From NCBI GenBank assembly GCA_965198905.1, contig OZ240678.1:620001-684000 (forward strand): 64,000 nt of DNA. Reading direction: 5' to 3'. The stretch's first letter is position 1; every line of letters begins with the position of its first letter. The position numbers and the translations under genes are program-made. The notes under the pieces are model-generated. The model searched no databases and was not told where the DNA came from. It saw only the letters and a program-made list of their open reading frames with translations. Below, in pieces: positions 34,470 through 42,802 of the stretch. Origin of the DNA: CAHJWH01 sp965198905 (GTDB lineage: Bacteria > Pseudomonadota > Alphaproteobacteria > Caulobacterales > Caulobacteraceae).

Positions 34470-35165
34470 GTGACGCTGAAGCGCTGGGCGTTCGAGAACA
34501 TCTACGCCCACTACGGGCGGGCGCGCTCCGACTTCGACAGGCGCGCCTACTTCGCAAGGCGTGAGGACCGGCGTATCAATATCGGGGCGGGGCGAAACGT
34601 CTTGCCCGGCTGGCTCAACATCGACATCAAGCCCCGTCCCGGCGCGGTCTGGCTCGACGCCGGCCGGCCCTGGCCGATCGCCGACGACGTGTTCGACGCC
34701 GCCCTGTGCGAACACATGATCGAGCACGTGCCAAAGCCGCTCGGCCGCTTCATCCTGGGCGAGACCCTGCGCACGCTCCGTCCCGGGGGCTGGCTTCGGG
34801 TGGTGACCCCCGACCTGCGCCGCTTCGCCTCGCACATCGTGGGCGAAGGCGATCCGGCGGATGACGAGTACCTGGCCTTCCTGCGCAAATTCCACGGTCA
34901 GGACAGCCTGAACTGGTGCGACGCGATCAACATCGTCTTCCGGGAATACGGCCACGCCTATATCTGGACCGCAGACGAGCTGGGCGATGAGCTGCGTCGC
35001 GCGGGCTTTGCGGAGCTCAAGCTCGGCCGGGCCGCGCACTGGATGCAGCCCGTGTTCGAGGACGCCGAAGGTCATCCCCGCATGCTGCAACGTGAAGCCG
35101 GGGTGGATGGCGTGCGGATCGACGCCCTGGAAGCCTTCGCCATAGAGGCCATGAAGCCGCGCTGA
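34470..35165 (+). CDS. Class I SAM-dependent methyltransferase (231 aa)
   Basis: The AdoMet-binding motif I reads RINIGAGRNVLPGWLNIDI, followed by a motif with acidic residues (ALCEHMIEHVPKP) and LRPGGWLRVVTPDLRRF, a Methyltransf_11-like arrangement common in polysaccharide loci. The C-terminal part (WTADELGDELRRAGF) is also typical. The start is a GTG 58 bases after the O-antigen-ligase-like gene. The acceptor is unknown; co-location with a glycan membrane protein suggests surface-polysaccharide modification. Confidence 0.82.
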   Translation: MTLKRWAFENIYAHYGRARSDFDRRAYFARREDRRINIGAGRNVLPGWLNIDIKPRPGAVWLDAGRPWPIADDVFDAALCEHMIEHVPKPLGRFILGETLRTLRPGGWLRVVTPDLRRFASHIVGEGDPADDEYLAFLRKFHGQDSLNWCDAINIVFREYGHAYIWTADELGDELRRAGFAELKLGRAAHWMQPVFEDAEGHPRMLQREAGVDGVRIDALEAFAIEAMKPR

Positions 35166-35232
35166 GCCCCGCGCCCACGTTTCACTAGCGTCTTGCCTGA
35201 GCCCTCGAAATTATGGGAGTTTTGGACGCGTG

Positions 35233-35448
35233 ATGACCAAGCCTCGCCACTCGTTTAATAGCGTGAAAACGGCCCTGCTCTGCAGCGTCTGCCTGTCGCT
35301 CGGCGGATGTGTCGTCGGTACAGTCGGCGGAGCGGCCATCGGCGTCGCCGCGACGACGGTGAAGACGGGCGTGAGGGCGACAGGCGCGGTGGTGCGCGTC
35401 GGCGCCAAGGCGACCGGGGCCGTGGTCCGGACCGCGACGGGAAACTGA
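35233..35448 (+). CDS. Small lipoprotein with internal repeat (71 aa)
   Basis: A short protein with a lipobox LSLGGC after a hydrophobic segment (TALLCSVCLSLGG). The remaining ~45 residues are low-complexity Gly/Ala/Val/Thr and include two copies of ATGAVVR separated by VGAK, so the tail is built from about 11-residue repeats. I know no family for it. An ATG at 35233 follows a GTG at 35230; either could be used. Confidence 0.6.
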   Translation: MTKPRHSFNSVKTALLCSVCLSLGGCVVGTVGGAAIGVAATTVKTGVRATGAVVRVGAKATGAVVRTATGN

Positions 35449-35486
35449 CCCCCCGCGAAGAGGCGCACCCGCCCCGTGCGCCAACC

Positions 35487-35855
35487 TTAAAGCGTCAGCG
35501 CACAGCGCTCATGCACCGTCGGACGGGACACGACGACGCGCGAGAGCCCCGGAAACTGCGGCTTGAGCCGCCGGGCGAAGAACTGGCACAGGCGTTCCAG
35601 GGTCGGCGTCTCCAGACCCGGCGTCTCGTTGAGATGGCCATGATCCAGCTCAGCGGCCACGGCCTTCAACGCGTGTTCCAGCGCGCCGAGGTCGGCGACC
35701 CAGTCCTGTTCAGGGTCGAGCCGCCCCTGCAGGCTCGCCTCCACCTGGAAGGAATGGCCGTGCAGCCGCCGGTACTCGCCCCGCGGACCATGCGGCAGGC
35801 TGTGGGCGGCGTCGAAGCTCGCCGCCTTGGTGATCTCGAAGACAGGTTCGGACAT
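35487..35855 (-). CDS. queD: QueD-like 6-carboxytetrahydropterin synthase (122 aa)
   Basis: QueD converts dihydroneopterin triphosphate to 6-carboxytetrahydropterin in the preQ0/queuosine pathway. The zinc-binding His residues are present (FDAAHSLP and RLHGHSF), as are the LDHGHLN acid-base pair region and the PTLERLCQF segment. At the position where E. coli QueD has its catalytic Cys just before RLHGHS, this protein has Tyr (GEYRRLHGHSF). It ends ERCALTL. The gene follows queE by 17 bases on the same strand, which supports the pathway role despite the missing Cys. Confidence 0.85.
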   Translation of the reverse strand: MSEPVFEITKAASFDAAHSLPHGPRGEYRRLHGHSFQVEASLQGRLDPEQDWVADLGALEHALKAVAAELDHGHLNETPGLETPTLERLCQFFARRLKPQFPGLSRVVVSRPTVHERCALTL

Positions 35856-35872
35856 GGTTGTTTGATGCTGTC

Positions 35873-36523
35873 CTAGGGCAGGCCAAGGTATTTGTGGGTC
35901 TGCACGCTCAAACGCCAGCGGGGATGCGCCAGGCAGTAGGCCACCGCCGCCCTCGTGTTCTCCGCCTGGGCGGTCCCGTCCATCGGCTGGAGCAGGAAGC
36001 GGTCGAACTGGAGGCCTTCGTAGCTGACGGGATCGACGCCCGCCTGGGGATAGACGAGCTTTAGCTCGGAACCGAACCTCTGCGCCAGGGGCTGGTCGCC
36101 CTTGGGGCTGACGCAGATCCAGTCCAGCCCGTCGGGCGCAACCAGGGTGCCGTTGGTCTCCACCGCCACATCGAAACTCTCTGCGTGGAAGGCGGCGATC
36201 AGGCCGGGATCGAGCTGGAGCAACGGCTCGCCGCCCGTGCACACCACAAGCTTCGGCTGGTCCGCGGGACCTCGCCAGATCGCCGATGCGGCCGCGGCCA
36301 GCCGCACGGCCGTCTCGAATCGGCCGCCGCCGTCGCCATCCATGCCCACGAAATCGGTGTCGCAGAAGTTGCAGGCCGCCTGCGCCCTGTCCTGCTCACG
36401 CCCGCTCCACAGGTTGCAGCCGGAGAAGCGGCAGAACACCGCCGCGCGTCCCGCCTGCCCGCCCTCACCCTGCAGGGTGAGGAACAGCTCCTTGACCGCA
36501 TAGCTCACGCGGCCGTCCGCCAT
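35873..36523 (-). CDS. queE: 7-carboxy-7-deazaguanine synthase QueE, radical SAM (216 aa)
   Basis: QueE rearranges carboxytetrahydropterin to 7-carboxy-7-deazaguanine. The unusual QueE cluster motif CX14CX2C is visible: CNLWSG...ACNFC, with exactly 14 residues between the first two cysteines. KELFLTLQGEGGQAGRAAVF precedes it, VCTGGEPLLQLD gives the GGE SAM motif, and ETNGT and SPKG follow. The start MADGRVSYAVKE at 36523 overlaps the queC end by 19 bases. Confidence 0.94.
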   Translation of the reverse strand: MADGRVSYAVKELFLTLQGEGGQAGRAAVFCRFSGCNLWSGREQDRAQAACNFCDTDFVGMDGDGGGRFETAVRLAAAASAIWRGPADQPKLVVCTGGEPLLQLDPGLIAAFHAESFDVAVETNGTLVAPDGLDWICVSPKGDQPLAQRFGSELKLVYPQAGVDPVSYEGLQFDRFLLQPMDGTAQAENTRAAVAYCLAHPRWRLSVQTHKYLGLP

Positions 36524-37239
36524 TCGACCCAGCCGCGGGCGCGAAGCTCGCACGCCGGACACGCGCCACAGCCATAGCCCCAGGCGTGCCGCTCACCTCG
36601 CTCTCCAAGATAGCAGGTGTGGCTTTCCTCAAGGATCAGCTCGATCAGCGTGTCGCCGCCGAGCCGATGGGCGAGAGCCCAGGTCTGCGCCTTGGTCAGC
36701 CACATGAGCGGCGTGTCGATAACGAAGTCGCGCGCCATGCCGAGCCGTAACGCCGCCTGCGTGGCGTCCAGGGTGTCGCGGCGGCAATCGGGATAGCCTG
36801 AGAAGTCGGTCTCGCACATGCCGCCGACCAGCCGCGCCAAGCCGCGCCGATCCGCCAGCGCCGCCGCGTAGGCGAAGAAGACGAGGTTGCGCCCGGGCAC
36901 GAAGGTCGAGGGCAGGCCGCGCTCGGTCATCTCGATGGCGCGATCCGCCGTCAGGGCCGACTGCGCCACCGCCCCGAACCCGCGAAGGTCGAGCACATGA
37001 TCCTCGCCGAGCCGCTCCGACCAGGCGCCCGAGGCGGCGCGGACGCCCGCCAGCACCTTCTGGCGTGCGACCATCTCCACGGCGTGGCGCTGGCCGTAGT
37101 CGAACCCTACCGTCTCGACGTGATCAAACCGCTCCAGCGCCCACACCAGACAGGTGGAGCTGTCCTGGCCGCCGGAGAACAGCACCAGGGCGCGGTCGCC
37201 CGAAAGGGCGGAGTTTTCGGACGAGGTGGGATCGGGCAT
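36505..37239 (-). CDS. queC: 7-cyano-7-deazaguanine synthase QueC (244 aa)
   Basis: QueC makes preQ0 from carboxydeazaguanine with ATP and ammonia. The PP-loop is LVLFSGGQDSSTCL, FDYGQRHAVE follows, and the C-terminal zinc site is CYLGER...YGCGACPACELRARG with four Cys. It is the first gene of the queC-E-D set. The start is uncertain: 37239 (MPDPTSSENSALSGDRA) is preferred, and a GTG at 37284 is possible. I looked for a preQ1 riboswitch upstream and did not find one. Confidence 0.93.
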   Translation of the reverse strand: MPDPTSSENSALSGDRALVLFSGGQDSSTCLVWALERFDHVETVGFDYGQRHAVEMVARQKVLAGVRAASGAWSERLGEDHVLDLRGFGAVAQSALTADRAIEMTERGLPSTFVPGRNLVFFAYAAALADRRGLARLVGGMCETDFSGYPDCRRDTLDATQAALRLGMARDFVIDTPLMWLTKAQTWALAHRLGGDTLIELILEESHTCYLGERGERHAWGYGCGACPACELRARGWVEWRTAA

Positions 37240-37442
37240 GGCGGGGAACTGGTGAAAGGCGTCGCGACGGAACATCGCGGTCACGCGGCGCAGGATAAAA
37301 GGCGTTAAGGACGGGAGGTGGGTCTACACCCATCAGGCGTTTTCTGGAACGGTCCGTGGCTCGTTGCTCGGCCTCCTCCCGCTCCGCCTTCGAAGCGCCA
37401 CGGCGGCCGGCGAGTGGGGGGCTGATTGGAGAGACTTGGGTG

Positions 37443-37793
37443 ATGATGGTTCTGCTGGCGGCCCTGGCCTTGGCGACAAGCGACCCGCCTCCCGACGACA
37501 CCGCCGCAAGCCTGGACGGGCTGCAGCAGCTTTATGACCAGAGTTGCGCCAGTCGGGAATACGGGGCGTTCGACGACCTGTGCGACCAGCTTTCCCACCA
37601 GCTACGCGACGCCAGGGCGCAAGCCGCTCGGGAGGCCCGTCAACAGGCGGTCAGGGGAAAGATCAGGGCACGGGCTCAGCCCAAAGCGGCTCGCCAGGGG
37701 GCGATACCGGCCCCGGGGCCGGCTCCAGCTCCAGCTCCGGCGGCCCCCACGCCAGCCGTCACGCCGCAGCCTGCGCTTCCAGCTCCACGTTAG
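37443..37793 (+). CDS. Small secreted protein with Pro/Ala-rich tail (116 aa)
   Basis: I do not recognise a family. The protein starts with a short hydrophobic segment that could be a signal peptide (MMVLLAALALATS). A region with two Cys follows (QSCASREYGAFDDLCDQL), then an Arg/Ala-rich helix, and a tail of about 30 residues alternating Pro and Ala, as in cell-envelope spacers. GGAGAG lies nine bases before ATG 37443. It ends seven bases before the convergent tadC stop. Confidence 0.5.
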   Translation: MMVLLAALALATSDPPPDDTAASLDGLQQLYDQSCASREYGAFDDLCDQLSHQLRDARAQAAREARQQAVRGKIRARAQPKAARQGAIPAPGPAPAPAPAAPTPAVTPQPALPAPR

Positions 37794-37800
37794 ACCGGCC

Positions 37801-38799
37801 TCAGTGCTTGGCGGGCGCGGCGGAGGAGGCGTTGGACTTGCTGATGTCCTGCACCTTGATGATCGCAGGCCCTAAGATCACGATGAAGATCACCGGCAGG
37901 AAGAACAGGATCATTGGCACGGTCAGCTTGGCGGGCAGCTGGGCCGCCTTCTTCTCGGCCGCCGCGATCCTGAGTTCCCGGTTTTCCTTGGCCATGACGC
38001 GCAGCGCGGTGCCGAGCGGGGTGCCGTAGCGCTCGGCCTGGGTCATGGCGGTCGCCACCGACTTGATCCCCGGATGGTTGGTCCGCTTGGCGAAGCCTTC
38101 GTAGGCCTGACGCCGTTCGGGGAGGTAGCTGAGTTCCGCGCTGAGCAGCACCAGTTCCTCGGCCAACTCTATCGAACTGGTGCCCACCTCGGCGGATACC
38201 TTCTGAATAGCCGCTTCAATCGACATGCCTGATTCCACGCAGATCAACAGCAGATCCAGGGCGTCCGGAAAGACAGCCATAATCGAGGCCAGCCGCTTGG
38301 TGGCGACGTTGCTGACATAGATGTTGGGGCCATAGAAGCCGATCATGAACATGACCGAACAGGCCACCACTCGCATCATCGGCGGCCAGTGTACGCCGTT
38401 CAGCCCGAAGAAGTAGATGACGCCCAGCAACGCGAGCACGAACGGCGTCACGAAGCGGAAGAAATAGAAGGTGGTGAGCGGCTTGGGGCCTCGAAAGCCG
38501 GCCTGAGCCAGCTTGTCGATGACCTTGGGGTCCTCCAGGAGCTTGCGCACCTGCAGCCGCTCCATGATGGTCTTCAGGACGCTGTTGTCCTGGCGGCGCA
38601 GGCTGGCGTCCTTGATCTGCTGGCGCGAGCGGCGGCGCAGTTCCTCCCGCCGGGTCGCCACCGACTTCAGCCGGTCCTCCAGCTTGTCGCCGCGCATGGC
38701 GGGGGCGGCGATGCTCGCCACCGTGCCGAAACAGAGCAGCGCCGTCACGCCCGCGGCCACGTTCAGCGGGTTGTCGAGGACGCTTATGACGTCGAACAT
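37801..38799 (-). CDS. tadC: Tad pilus inner-membrane platform protein TadC (332 aa)
   Basis: A type II secretion F-domain protein that, with TadB, forms the inner-membrane platform for Flp/Tad pili. It has a helix near the N-terminus, a basic cytosolic region (RREELRRRSRQQIKDASLRR), two helices around residues 115-170, the conserved DALDLLLICVESGMSIEAAIQ segment, and a last helix (VPMILFFLPVIFIVILGPAI). It corresponds to Caulobacter CpaH. It is the last gene of the minus-strand operon, 16 bases after tadB. Confidence 0.92.
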   Translation of the reverse strand: MFDVISVLDNPLNVAAGVTALLCFGTVASIAAPAMRGDKLEDRLKSVATRREELRRRSRQQIKDASLRRQDNSVLKTIMERLQVRKLLEDPKVIDKLAQAGFRGPKPLTTFYFFRFVTPFVLALLGVIYFFGLNGVHWPPMMRVVACSVMFMIGFYGPNIYVSNVATKRLASIMAVFPDALDLLLICVESGMSIEAAIQKVSAEVGTSSIELAEELVLLSAELSYLPERRQAYEGFAKRTNHPGIKSVATAMTQAERYGTPLGTALRVMAKENRELRIAAAEKKAAQLPAKLTVPMILFFLPVIFIVILGPAIIKVQDISKSNASSAAPAKH

Positions 38800-38815
38800 G
38801 GACCGCGCCTCCCGA

Positions 38816-39787
38816 TCAGAACTTGAAGTTGATCATCTTGCGCATCACGAAGATGCCGGCGCCCATCCAAAAGCCCCCGATCATCAGCAGGATATGCCCG
38901 CGCGGATCGCTGTAGAGCGGCGCCATATAGGCGGGGGTGGTGATCTGGACCAGGATCATGATCGCCGGCGGCAGGACGCCGATGATGCCGGCGGACGCCA
39001 CCGCCTCGCCCGACATGGCCTTGATCTTCTCGGTCATCAGCTTGCGCGCGCGCAGCACCACCGACAGGTTGTTCAGCGCCTCGGCCAGGTTGCCGCCGGT
39101 CTTCTGCTGGATGCTGAGCACGATCGCGAAGAAGCGGACTTCGGATGTGGGCATTCGGCTGAACAGCTTGTCCAGGCACTGGTCGGTGGACATGCCCATG
39201 CCGAGGTTCTCCACCACTTGGCGGAACTCTTCGTTGAGGGGCTTGGGCGCCTCGGTCGCGATGATCTTCAGGCAGTCATGGACCGGGAGGCCGGACTTGA
39301 TGCCGCGAACGATGACATCGGTCGCGTCCGGAAAGGCGGACGTGAACTTCTTCATCCGCCGCTTGGACAGGAAGCCCAGCACCCAGCGCGGCAGGCCGAG
39401 GCCCGCCGCAAAGCTCATGCCCAGCGCCACCAAGGGGCTGCGGGAGATGACGAACCCTACGAGCAGCACCACCACCGAAGTCACCGCGCTGGCGATCCAG
39501 AAGCCGCGCACATTGGAGGCGAGACCGGCCTGCTGCAGCCGGCTTTCAAGCGTCAGCGACTGCTTCCGCTGCTGCTTCTCCATGGCCTTGAGGTTGGTCA
39601 TGATCTGCTTGCGCCGATTGCCCGCCTGGTCCTGGGGGTTGCGGCGGGAGCGATCCACCTTGGAGCTTCCAGCCAGGCCATGCGCGCGCTTCACCACCTT
39701 GGCGTGGGAACCGTCGCTCCAGGCGAAGGCGAAGGCCAGGCCGCCGGCGCTGGCGGCCGCGAGCAGGACGCCGAGGATCAGCAACAT
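38816..39787 (-). CDS. tadB: Tad pilus inner-membrane platform protein TadB (323 aa)
   Basis: A T2SF-domain protein paired with TadC (Caulobacter CpaG). It has an N-terminal helix (LLILGVLLAAASAGGLAFAFAW), a basic loop, two central helices, the family sequence FPDATDVIVRGIKSGLPVHDCLKIIA, and C-terminal helices. It begins four bases after the cpaF stop, so the genes are tightly coupled. Confidence 0.93.
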   Translation of the reverse strand: MLLILGVLLAAASAGGLAFAFAWSDGSHAKVVKRAHGLAGSSKVDRSRRNPQDQAGNRRKQIMTNLKAMEKQQRKQSLTLESRLQQAGLASNVRGFWIASAVTSVVVLLVGFVISRSPLVALGMSFAAGLGLPRWVLGFLSKRRMKKFTSAFPDATDVIVRGIKSGLPVHDCLKIIATEAPKPLNEEFRQVVENLGMGMSTDQCLDKLFSRMPTSEVRFFAIVLSIQQKTGGNLAEALNNLSVVLRARKLMTEKIKAMSGEAVASAGIIGVLPPAIMILVQITTPAYMAPLYSDPRGHILLMIGGFWMGAGIFVMRKMINFKF

Positions 39788-39791
39788 CGCC

Positions 39792-41321
39792 CTACTCCGC
39801 CGCGTCCAGGGCTTCGGCCAGCTCGCGCTCCAGGCCGTAATAGCGGGCGCGGTCCCAGAAGCGCGGGCGGGCGATGCCGGTGGAGCGGTGGCGGCCGGCG
39901 ACCTTGCCCTGGGCGTCCTCGCCGGTGATCTCGTAGAGGAACAGGTCCTGGGTGATGATCACGTCGCCCTCCAGCCCCACCACCTCGGTGATGTGGGTGA
40001 TGCGGCGGGAGCCGTCGCGCAGGCGCGCGGCCTGGATGATCACGTCTATCGAACCCACGACCATCTCCCGGATGGTGCGGGAAGGCAGGCCGTAGCCGCC
40101 CATGGTGATCATCGATTCGATCCGGCTGATGGCCTCGCGCGGGCTGTTGGCGTGCAGCGTGCCCATGGAGCCGTCGTGGCCGGTGTTCATGGCCTGGAGC
40201 AGGTCGAAGGCCTCGGGCCCGCGCACCTCGCCGACGATGATCCGCTCGGGACGCATGCGCAGGCAGTTCTTCACCAGGTCGCGCATGGTGATGGTGCCCT
40301 GCCCTTCCAGGTTGGGCGGGCGGGTCTCCAGCCGCACCACGTGGGGCTGCTGCAGCTGCAGTTCGGCCGCGTCCTCGCAGGTGATGACGCGCTCCGAGGG
40401 GTCGATGAAGGCGGTCATGGTGTTGAGCAAGGTGGTCTTGCCGGAACCCGTACCGCCGCTGATCAGGACGTTGCAGCGGGAGGCGCCGATGACGCCCAGC
40501 ACGCGGGCGCCCTCGGGACTGATGGAGGCGTACTCCACCAGGTTGCGCATGGTCAGCTTGTCCTTCTTGAACTTCCGGATGGTCAGGGTGGGACCATCCA
40601 GCGCAAGCGGGGGACCGATGACGTTGACGCGGGAGCCATCGGGCAGGCGCGCGTCGCAGATGGGCGAGCTTTCGTCCACGCGCCGGCCGACTTGGCTGAC
40701 GATCCGCTGGCAGATGTTCATCAGCTGCTGGTTGTCGCGGAAGCGGACGTTGGTCAGCTGGACCTTGCCGCCGACTTCGATGAACACCCGGCCGGCGCCG
40801 TTGACCATGATGTCGGCGATGTCGTCGCGGGCCAGCAGGGGCTCCAGCGGACCGTAGCCCAGCACATCGTTGATGATGTCCTGGACCAAGTGCTCCTGTT
40901 CCGCGCCGGACATGGAGACGTTCTTGATCGCCACCAGCTCAGCGACGATGTCCCTGATCTCCTCGGCCGCGGCCTTGATGTCCAGCTGGGCGAGCTGGGA
41001 CAGGTCGATGGTGTTCAGCAGCGCCGTGTAGATCGTGGTCTTGGTGGCGTGGTAATAATCGCTCTGCTCGCGCACGATCTCGGTGATCGCGCCGGGCTGG
41101 GACGTGCCGCCCTGGGCGGCCTTCAGCTGTTCAAAAGCGGCGGTTTCGCGAGGACCGGTGCTCTCGACCACGGCCTTGGGCTTGGGCGTTTCGGCGCGGG
41201 GCTTCTCCGCGGGCTTGGGGGGCTCCTGCCGCTGGGGACGCGTGGCGATGTCCGCGCCGCCCGCGGGGGCGGGCGGAGGGGCTTCGGGGTCGGCCCCGGT
41301 TGCACTGCGCTTGCCGAACAT
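39792..41321 (-). CDS. cpaF: Tad pilus secretion ATPase CpaF/TadA (509 aa)
   Basis: A hexameric type II/IV secretion ATPase that drives Tad pilus extension and retraction. The first ~75 residues are a Pro/Ala/Lys-rich disordered region. The core has Walker A GGTGSGKTTLLN, an Asp box (DPSERVITCEDAAELQL), Walker B RIIVGEVRGPEAFDLLQA, and the His box (GSMGTLHANSPREA). The length is slightly above average because of the N-terminal extension. It lies between cpaE and tadB. Confidence 0.96.
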   Translation of the reverse strand: MFGKRSATGADPEAPPPAPAGGADIATRPQRQEPPKPAEKPRAETPKPKAVVESTGPRETAAFEQLKAAQGGTSQPGAITEIVREQSDYYHATKTTIYTALLNTIDLSQLAQLDIKAAAEEIRDIVAELVAIKNVSMSGAEQEHLVQDIINDVLGYGPLEPLLARDDIADIMVNGAGRVFIEVGGKVQLTNVRFRDNQQLMNICQRIVSQVGRRVDESSPICDARLPDGSRVNVIGPPLALDGPTLTIRKFKKDKLTMRNLVEYASISPEGARVLGVIGASRCNVLISGGTGSGKTTLLNTMTAFIDPSERVITCEDAAELQLQQPHVVRLETRPPNLEGQGTITMRDLVKNCLRMRPERIIVGEVRGPEAFDLLQAMNTGHDGSMGTLHANSPREAISRIESMITMGGYGLPSRTIREMVVGSIDVIIQAARLRDGSRRITHITEVVGLEGDVIITQDLFLYEITGEDAQGKVAGRHRSTGIARPRFWDRARYYGLERELAEALDAAE

Positions 41322-41334
41322 CGGGCTGCCGTCC

Positions 41335-42777
41335 TTAGCCGCGCTTGCGCAGGCGCTCGATCAGGGAGGTGGCCATGGAGGCCGGCTTGGGCTTGGCGGC
41401 CGGCGCTTCGCGACGGGAAAGCAGCTGGGCGAACTGCACCACGCCCTCGGCCACCTTCGCCTTCGGATTCACTTCCTGGACCATCTGGCCGTTGTTGGCG
41501 GCCTGGCCGAACAGCTTGGCGTCGAAGGGCAGCACCATGGCGGGCTCAAAGCCCAGGGCCTTGGCGAAGTCCTTGACCGGGATTTCCGGCCGGCCGGGCA
41601 CGCCCACCTGATTGATGATCAGGAAGGGCGGGCTGTCGTTGGGTCGCGCTTTCTTGACGAGGTCGAGCAGGTTCTTGGCGTTCCGGAGCGAGGCGAGGTC
41701 GGGCGTCGCCACCACCACCACGTCATCCGCGGCCAGAATCGTACGCCGCATCCAGCCTGACCAAAGGTGGGGAAGGTCCAGCACGACATAAGGCGCGGTG
41801 GCGCGGATCTTGTTCAACACCTCCTCATAGGTGTCGGCGTTATGCTCGTAATCCTCGTCCAGCGAGGCGGGGGCGGCGAACAGGCTCAGCCGCTCGGTGC
41901 AGCGCGCGGTCATGCGGTCGAGCAGCACCGGGTCCAGCCGGTCCGGCTTGGACAGCGCGTCGGCGAAGCCCTGCAGCGGGTCCTGGTTGAAATCGAGCCC
42001 GGCGGTCCCGAACGGCAGGTCGTAATCCACGATGACGGTGGACGACTGCATGTGCTCGGCCAGCGCATGGGCGATGTTGTGCGCCAGCGTCGAGGAGCCC
42101 ACGCCGCCCTTGGCGCCCACGAAGGCCAGCGTCCGCCCGATGAAGGGCGTGGCGGGATCGGAGTACAGCGTGGTGATCGAGCGGATCATCTGCAGCACGC
42201 TGATCGGCGGCACCAGGTATTCGCTGACCCCGCGGCGCATCAGCTCGCGGTAGAGCGGGATGTCGTTGTGGGCGCCGATGACCACCACCTTGGTGCCTGG
42301 GTCGCAGACCTCGGCCAACTGGTCGAGCTGGCCGAGCAACAGGGTGGCGTCGTCGGCGCTCTCGGCGATGACCAGCGAGGGCGTGGGCTGGTTCTGGTAG
42401 AGCGCCAAGGCCTCGGCGAGGCCGCCAGATTTCACCATGGTGGTGGCGCGGGCCAGTCGGCGGTCGGCCGCCACCTGCTCGGCGATGGCGGTGGTCTCGC
42501 TGCGCTGGCAGAAGATGTGGATACTGATGCGCGGGACGGTCACCTCCCCCAGCGCCGCCTCGGTGTTCGCCAGCAGCACGCCGACGGGGTTGGGCGCGTT
42601 GTCCGGGACGACCGTGGCTTCGGTGACGACCTGGGGCCGGGGCGCCGAGATCAGCGGAAAGTCGGGGTCGTCGGCGTCGAGGGCGATCGCCGGAACACCG
42701 GGAAGCCCGAACTCGTCGTCGGCGTCGAAGCCGGCGAACGCGTCGTCCAGATCGACTTGGGCGGACTGTACCGTCAT
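41335..42777 (-). CDS. cpaE: Tad pilus localisation ATPase CpaE/TadZ (480 aa)
   Basis: A MinD/ParA-like protein that places the pilus machine at the pole. The N-terminal ~220 residues include a low-complexity acidic part and an atypical receiver-like domain (VVIGAHNDIPLYRELMRRGVSEYLVPP). The ATPase domain has FVGAKGGVGSSTLAHNIA, a deviant Walker A with Lys at its start, then VIVDYDLPFGTAGLDFNQD and PYVVLDLPHLWSGW. The start is 25 bases after the cpaD stop. Length fits Caulobacter CpaE. Confidence 0.93.
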   Translation of the reverse strand: MTVQSAQVDLDDAFAGFDADDEFGLPGVPAIALDADDPDFPLISAPRPQVVTEATVVPDNAPNPVGVLLANTEAALGEVTVPRISIHIFCQRSETTAIAEQVAADRRLARATTMVKSGGLAEALALYQNQPTPSLVIAESADDATLLLGQLDQLAEVCDPGTKVVVIGAHNDIPLYRELMRRGVSEYLVPPISVLQMIRSITTLYSDPATPFIGRTLAFVGAKGGVGSSTLAHNIAHALAEHMQSSTVIVDYDLPFGTAGLDFNQDPLQGFADALSKPDRLDPVLLDRMTARCTERLSLFAAPASLDEDYEHNADTYEEVLNKIRATAPYVVLDLPHLWSGWMRRTILAADDVVVVATPDLASLRNAKNLLDLVKKARPNDSPPFLIINQVGVPGRPEIPVKDFAKALGFEPAMVLPFDAKLFGQAANNGQMVQEVNPKAKVAEGVVQFAQLLSRREAPAAKPKPASMATSLIERLRKRG

Positions 42778-42802
42778 GCTCCTGCCCTCATGCTATGCGA
42801 CA

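Noticed and set aside
37240..37442. Possible preQ1 riboswitch upstream of queC
   Set aside because: I looked for the short H-type pseudoknot with its A-rich tail before the start codon and could not form one.
41335..42777. CpaE receiver-like domain as a true phospho-receiver
   Set aside because: The acidic pocket and phospho-acceptor Asp pattern of REC domains is not evident; CpaE/TadZ N-domains are known to be atypical receivers.
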